Source: Bacilli bacterium (GTDB lineage Bacteria; Bacillota_I; Bacilli_A; RF39; UBA660). From it: a stretch of DNA of 64,000 nt. The stretch spans positions 114,939 to 178,938 of the forward strand of contig JAFXYF010000005.1 of NCBI GenBank assembly GCA_017541885.1, read 5' to 3'. The notes beneath the pieces were generated by a model. It had not been told where the DNA came from. It ran no database searches and was given only the letters and a program-made list of their open reading frames with translations. Position numbers and translations under genes: made by a program. Below are positions 60,266 through 64,000 of this stretch, one piece after another; the stretch's first letter is position 1; each line of letters opens with the position of its first letter.

Positions 60266-61381
60266 ATGAATAATGAATTAGAGGTTAAAACTAATGATGA
60301 ACCTTTAGTACCAATTGCGAATAATTTAGAAGATACTTCTTTTAATCTTGGAGCAGTAGATGCTGCACCTATAATGACTCCAGAGATAGAAGATCCTGCT
60401 TTAAAAGTAGAAGAAACTACTCCTGTAGTAGAACCTCCTGCAATGGAGACTACTCCGGTTGATGCTACGGCAGAGATTCCTTCAATGGAAATAGTTGAAC
60501 CAACTGAGAAAATAGAAACTGTAGATCCAACTGCAAGTATTGAAACTGTTGATCCTACATTATCAGTTGAGACTGTTAATCCTACTGTAGATCTTGGAAG
60601 TCCTGTAGAACCTACTGAAACAGTAGTAGAACCTGCACCATTAGAGACAGGTAATAATACAGAGGCTCCATCAAATCCAACTGGTGAAGCTCCTAAGACT
60701 CGTTATAATCCTGTAACTGGTCAAGAGGAAGTAATTGGTGATATGGGAAGAGGAACTCCAGCAGAGATGCCTGATATTACTCCTAAAGTTCCTGAACCTG
60801 AAGCACCTAAACCTGAAGTAAAAGAAGTTGAATATAAACCTGCAAGTAAAGGTAATACAATAATGTTAATAGTATTCTTTATTTTCTTAGTATTATTTAT
60901 AGTATTTTTACCTGATCTTCAAAACTTAATTGCACTTTACAATGCACCTAAAGTAGAAGTAGAAGATATTACTACTGGACAACTTGTTTGTACAATTGAA
61001 TCTAGTACTGTTAACTTAGATAGAGAAATAACAAGAGTATTTAGATTTACTGATAATAAATTAGAGAGTGCTAAATTCACAACTTTTATTAGAGGAGATG
61101 TTACTAAAGATGAGGAAGTTTTAAATGAACTTGCTGATCAATGTAATACTATTAAAGCTAATGTTAAAGGGTTAGATGGAATTACTGTTAGTTGTACTCA
61201 TGAAGAAGGAAGTTTAACTGAGACTGAATCATTTGATTATGCTAAATATGATGCTGAAAAGATATCTGCTGCTTATACAGAGGCAGGTGGATCAGTATTA
61301 GAGTTTGAAAAAGGTCAAGATATTGAACTTATTATGTCTAATATGAGACAAGGTGGATTTACTTGTAATAAAGAAAAATAA
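60266..61381 (+). CDS. Membrane protein with Pro/Thr/Glu-rich repeat region
   Basis: A 371-residue protein. Residues 1-195 are low-complexity and acidic with repeated ETVDPT-type units (ETVDPTASI, ETVDPTLSV, ETVNPTVDL). One membrane helix (about 200-220, NTIMLIVFFIFLVLFIVF) separates this from an outer domain of 150 residues with two or three Cys (QLVCTIESS, VSCTHEEG, FTCNKEK) and a pattern like small DUF1307-type lipoprotein domains. The cytoplasmic tail resembles those of the HerA-like and coiled-coil proteins in style. The function is unknown. Confidence 0.6.
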   Translation: MNNELEVKTNDEPLVPIANNLEDTSFNLGAVDAAPIMTPEIEDPALKVEETTPVVEPPAMETTPVDATAEIPSMEIVEPTEKIETVDPTASIETVDPTLSVETVNPTVDLGSPVEPTETVVEPAPLETGNNTEAPSNPTGEAPKTRYNPVTGQEEVIGDMGRGTPAEMPDITPKVPEPEAPKPEVKEVEYKPASKGNTIMLIVFFIFLVLFIVFLPDLQNLIALYNAPKVEVEDITTGQLVCTIESSTVNLDREITRVFRFTDNKLESAKFTTFIRGDVTKDEEVLNELADQCNTIKANVKGLDGITVSCTHEEGSLTETESFDYAKYDAEKISAAYTEAGGSVLEFEKGQDIELIMSNMRQGGFTCNKEK

Positions 61382-61404
61382 AAGACTAGAAATAGTCTTT
61401 TTTA
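61379..61404. terminator. Bidirectional terminator at the end of the 60-61 kb gene
   Basis: AAAGACTA (61381-61388) pairs with TAGTCTTT (61393-61400) around GAAA. T-rich sequence flanks both sides, so it can also stop minus-strand transcripts from the small peptide gene at 61585. Confidence 0.9.
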
Positions 61405-61433
61405 TTGGAAAAATATAATAATTGTGTTATATT
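61405..61433 (+). promoter_or_regulatory. Promoter of a short RNA
   Basis: TTGGAA (61405-61410), exactly 17 bases, TATATT (61428-61433). It predicts an RNA start near 61440. Confidence 0.6.
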
Positions 61434-61439
61434 AAATAT

Positions 61440-61508
61440 GAGGACATTTGGTAATACCAAATGCTTCAGTTTGGAACGCTCTAGTCATTTGACTAGAGCA
61501 TTTTTTAT
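61440..61508 (+). ncRNA. Putative short RNA with two hairpins
   Basis: About 69 bases with no ORF. Hairpin 1: CATTTGGT (61445-61452) with ACCAAATG (61456-61463). Hairpin 2: GCTCTAGTCA (61478-61487) with TGACTAGAGC (61490-61499), followed by TTTTTT, a typical intrinsic terminator. A promoter precedes it at the right distance. It is transcribed towards the minus-strand small peptide gene, whose 3' end meets its terminator, and it does not match any RNA family I know. Confidence 0.55.
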
Positions 61509-61585
61509 TACTTAAACATTAATCCGAAGATTACGATAAATAGTAAAATAATAATTATAAAAAAATAAATCTCTTTATTCTTCAT
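61508..61585 (-). CDS. 25-residue hydrophobic membrane peptide
   Basis: The peptide starts MKNKEIYFF and continues as a single membrane helix (IIIILLFIVIFGLMF) ending in Lys. A perfect AGGAGGTGAT lies 5 bases before the ATG, one of the strongest ribosome sites in the window. The frame stays open 44 codons further upstream, but that part has no ribosome site and looks non-coding. The charge-helix-charge layout resembles type I toxin peptides and small regulatory membrane peptides. No homologue is recognised. Confidence 0.6.
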   Translation of the reverse strand: MKNKEIYFFIIIILLFIVIFGLMFK

Positions 61586-61661
61586 AAATATCACCTCCTC
61601 TAAAGAATCCTCGAAAGAACCCCCTGAGGTAGAAGCACTTAGAAAACCAAATGTCTGTAGT

Positions 61662-61690
61662 AGATTAACAAAAATATAAATAATTGTAAA
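61662..61690 (-). promoter_or_regulatory. Putative promoter of the small peptide gene
   Basis: On the minus strand: TTTACA (61690-61685), 17 bases, TAATCT (61667-61662). It predicts a leader of about 70 bases before the ATG at 61585. Confidence 0.4.
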
Positions 61691-61787
61691 ATGCATAAAT
61701 ATGTAAATTGATGCCATAAATAATCTAAAAATAGTAAATTATATAAAATATAAATTAGAAATACAAAGTGATTGTGTTATAGAAAAT

Positions 61788-61816
61788 AAAAAAAGAGTTA
61801 TGAAAAACTCTTTTTA
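61788..61816. terminator. Terminator of the double-HTH gene
   Basis: AAAAGAGTT (61791-61799) pairs with AACTCTTTT (61806-61814), with A and T runs. It is functional mainly for the minus strand. Confidence 0.8.
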
Positions 61817-62251
61817 TGCTTGTTTTCTTCCAAATAGTTCATCTATAGAGAAAGGTTTATATATCTTTGTTAATCCATAGACAAATGTAGTTGGGATTAA
61901 GTTTGTTGCGGTTTCATAATGAGAATAAGCTGATTGAGATGTATTTAGTTTTTTAGCAACTTCTACTTGTGTATATTTATTTTGTAATCTTAATTCAGTT
62001 AGATTATGAGCTAACTGTAATAAATCTAATTTTATTGGATAATACTTTTTATTTGTTGTGATTATTCCGAATAGATAATCAAGACTTAGACTATATTCAT
62101 TGGCATAATCTATTAATCTTTCAATTGGAATTGTATCTTTACCTGTTTCCCATCCTGATACAGTCGAAAAATGAAGATTAAATAAATCTGCTATATCTTT
62201 TTGTTTTAGTTCTAAGTTTTCTCTACTAGATCTAAAGTTTTGAATTATCAT
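61814..62251 (-). CDS. Regulator with two HTH-XRE domains
   Basis: A 145-residue DNA-binding protein with two Cro/CI-type helix-turn-helix domains in tandem. The first: LRSRENLELKQ-type start with QKDIADLFNLHFSTVSGWETG (about 15-38). The second: LRLQNKYTQVEVAKKLNTSQ and SAYSHYETA (about 88-115). No ligand-binding or protease domain is present, so it may bind as a compact pseudo-dimer. The start at 62251 follows AGGTGATAG. It is divergent from tex and lies next to the small RNA/peptide locus. Its targets are unknown. Confidence 0.85.
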   Translation of the reverse strand: MIIQNFRSSRENLELKQKDIADLFNLHFSTVSGWETGKDTIPIERLIDYANEYSLSLDYLFGIITTNKKYYPIKLDLLQLAHNLTELRLQNKYTQVEVAKKLNTSQSAYSHYETATNLIPTTFVYGLTKIYKPFSIDELFGRKQA

Positions 62252-62393
62252 AACTATCACCTAGATTTATTATTTCATTGGAAAAATAAAATCTTTTAAA
62301 ACTAGGGAAAATAGAATATTTATGTTTTTTGATAAAATGTCAATACTTTTATTTTATTTGGGGTTTTGTTATTATAATTAAGAGGTGAACATG

Positions 62394-64000
62394 ATGAATG
62401 ATTTTATTATTAAAGAGATAGCAGAAAGCCTTTCTATTACAACTAAACAAGTAGAGACAGTGCTTTCTTTATTAAGTGAAGGAAATACTATTCCTTTTAT
62501 TGCGAGATATAGAAAAGAGGCTACAGGAGCTCTTGATGAAGAAGTAATTAGAAGTATTTCAGAAGTATATGAATATCAAAATAATTTATTAAAAAGAAAA
62601 GAAGATGTTATTAGATTAATTGATGAGAAGGGTATGCTTACTGAAGAATTAAAAGCTTCTATTTTAGCTTGTACTAAGTTAGTTGAAGTAGAGGATATTT
62701 ATAGACCTTATAAGGAGAAGAAAAAGACTAAAGCTACTGAAGCTATTGCATTAGGACTTGAACCTTTAGCAAAAATAATTATGTCTTTTCCGGAAAAAGG
62801 TAATATAGATGATTTATGTAGTAAATTTATTACTGATAAAGTAAAAGATACTGAGTCTGCAATTACTGGAGCAAAATATATTATTGCTGAATGGGTTAGT
62901 GATAATGCAGCATATAGAAAATGGATTAGAAGTTATTTTTATAAGAATGGAGTGCTTGTATCTAAAGTAAAGAAAGATGCAGATGACCCAAATAAAACAT
63001 ATGAGATGTATTATGCATATAATGAAGCAGTTAAATATATAAAGCCTCATAGAATACTTGCGATTAATAGAGGAGAATCTGAGAAAGTATTAAATGTTAG
63101 TATTGATTTGAATACCGACGAGATCATTGCTTATTTAGAGAAGAAAGTAATCAAAAATGAAAAGAGTTTTGTATGTAAATATGTTAAAGAAGCAATAGCT
63201 GATTCTTATAAAAGATTAATTGGTCCATCAATTGAGAGAGAAATTAGAAGTGACTTATCTGAAAAAGGAGAAGAAGCTGCGATTGAAAACTTTGGTAAGA
63301 ACTTAGAAGCATTACTTTTAACTCCTCCAATGAAAGAGAAAGTTGTACTTGCATTTGATCCTGGATATGTTAATGGTTGTAAATTAGCAGTTGTGGATAA
63401 AAATGGTAAGTATTTAGATAGTGTTGTAGTTAAACCTTTCTTAAAGGGAGAAGAAGAAAAAAGAATTAAGATGAGTATGGAAGTAGTAGCTCAATTAATT
63501 AAAAAATACAATGTCGATATTATTGCGATTGGTAATGGTACTGCTTCTCGTGAATCTGAAAAGTTCTGTGCTGATATGATTAAAGAATATAATTTAAATT
63601 GTAAATATGTTATTGTTAGTGAAGCAGGAGCATCAATTTATTCTGCATCTCCACAGGCTATTGAAGAGTTCCCTGACTTAGCAGTTGAAAAGAGAAGTGC
63701 AGTATCAATTGGTAGAAGATTACAAGACCCTCTTGCAGAACTTGTTAAGATCCCACCTGAAGGAATTGGGGTAGGATTATATCAACATGATGTATCTGAA
63801 AAGAAATTATCTGATAATTTAGACTTTGTAGTTGAAAAGTGTGTTAATAGTGTTGGAGTTAATGTTAATACTGCATCTAGTTCACTACTTAGTTATGTAT
63901 CTGGTATAACAAAAGCAGCAATAAAGAAAATAATTGATTACCGTGAGAGTGTTGGAAGAATTTCTAGTAGAGAAGAAATAAAAAAGAAAAAAATATTAAC
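62394..64000 (+). CDS. tex: Tex, S1-type RNA-binding transcription accessory protein (3' truncated)
   Basis: The first 535 codons of a protein normally about 720 residues. The N-terminal Tex domain (ITTKQVETVLSLLSEGNTIP, FIARYRKEATGALDEE) is followed by the YqgF/RNase H-like domain (VLAFDPGYVNGCKLAVVD) and a helix-hairpin-helix region (SSSLLSYVSGITKAAIKKII, DYRESVGRI). The S1 domain would lie beyond the window. The ATG at 62394 has AGAGGTG at better spacing than the adjacent ATG at 62391. A TATAAT (62373-62378) provides a -10. Confidence 0.95.
   Translation, partial: MNDFIIKEIAESLSITTKQVETVLSLLSEGNTIPFIARYRKEATGALDEEVIRSISEVYEYQNNLLKRKEDVIRLIDEKGMLTEELKASILACTKLVEVEDIYRPYKEKKKTKATEAIALGLEPLAKIIMSFPEKGNIDDLCSKFITDKVKDTESAITGAKYIIAEWVSDNAAYRKWIRSYFYKNGVLVSKVKKDADDPNKTYEMYYAYNEAVKYIKPHRILAINRGESEKVLNVSIDLNTDEIIAYLEKKVIKNEKSFVCKYVKEAIADSYKRLIGPSIEREIRSDLSEKGEEAAIENFGKNLEALLLTPPMKEKVVLAFDPGYVNGCKLAVVDKNGKYLDSVVVKPFLKGEEEKRIKMSMEVVAQLIKKYNVDIIAIGNGTASRESEKFCADMIKEYNLNCKYVIVSEAGASIYSASPQAIEEFPDLAVEKRSAVSIGRRLQDPLAELVKIPPEGIGVGLYQHDVSEKKLSDNLDFVVEKCVNSVGVNVNTASSSLLSYVSGITKAAIKKIIDYRESVGRISSREEIKKKKIL

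Noticed and set aside
61586..61717. A longer 69-residue version of the small minus-strand peptide
   Set aside because: The extra 44 codons have no ribosome site, whereas AGGAGGTGAT sits directly before the internal ATG at 61585. The predicted promoter start (~61655) also lies inside the longer frame.
1..64000. CRISPR arrays, insertion sequences, prophage genes, tRNA or rRNA genes
   Set aside because: I saw no regularly spaced direct repeats, transposase or integrase motifs, phage structural genes, tRNA-like cloverleaf sequences or rRNA segments. A dedicated tRNA and repeat search could still find short elements.

Overview
The window is one stretch of a low-GC (roughly 30% by eye), gene-dense Firmicutes-type chromosome. 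T-box control of serS, SpoVS, a CotE family coat protein, a CotD-like protein, VanW, PrkC with PASTA domains, YlxM and sortase all point to the class Bacilli. The gut-type Erysipelotrichia/RF39/RFN20-like lineages are a reasonable guess, but no 16S or other decisive marker is present. The standard code fits: tryptophan is TGG, and TGA ends several genes (27.0, 39.3, 41.6 and 56.97 kb).

Layout. 0-5 kb: SRP genes (end of ftsY, ylxM, a HerA-like ATPase, ffh and an unknown gene). 5-10 kb: a CotD-like protein, rpoZ, recX, a polytopic membrane protein, and on the minus strand prsA and a HIT protein, with a 26-residue YjcZ-like ORF between them. 10-17 kb: a large coiled-coil protein with an EF-hand-like loop, sufS-sufU, a short SSB, an acetyltransferase and pyrimidine nucleoside phosphorylase. 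17-24 kb: cell surface genes (thioester-domain adhesin, sortase, VanY- and DacF-type carboxypeptidases, an SGNH-fold protein, VanW). 24-33 kb: spoVS, membrane and zinc-ribbon proteins, a T-box-DUF1653-serS unit, and a four-gene cluster resembling B. subtilis ydjGHI. 33-43 kb: a phosphoglycerol-transferase-like enzyme, miaB-ymcA, and a minus-strand MoxR/DUF58/BatABC operon. 43-47 kb: cotE, rpsP-khpA and three tandem paralogous surface proteins. 47-61 kb: uppS-cdsA-rseP, then priA, fmt, rlmN, prpC, prkC, rsgA and rpe with several unknown genes inserted. 61-64 kb: a small-RNA/small-peptide locus, a double-HTH regulator and the start of tex.

The genes form a housekeeping backbone (protein targeting, translation, lipid carrier and envelope synthesis, Ser/Thr signalling) with surface display and sporulation genes placed between. 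Most transcription units end in clear hairpin-plus-T terminators, several of them shared by convergent genes.

The observations most worth pursuing are: (1) a possible type I toxin-antitoxin-like locus at 61.4-61.7 kb, where a 25-residue hydrophobic peptide gene faces a short RNA gene with its own promoter and terminator; (2) an in-frame TGA that splits prkC exactly between kinase and membrane/PASTA parts; (3) three tandem surface paralogs with constant N-terminal and variable C-terminal halves; (4) a thioester adhesin-sortase pair with a terminator-like hairpin inside the sortase 5' end.
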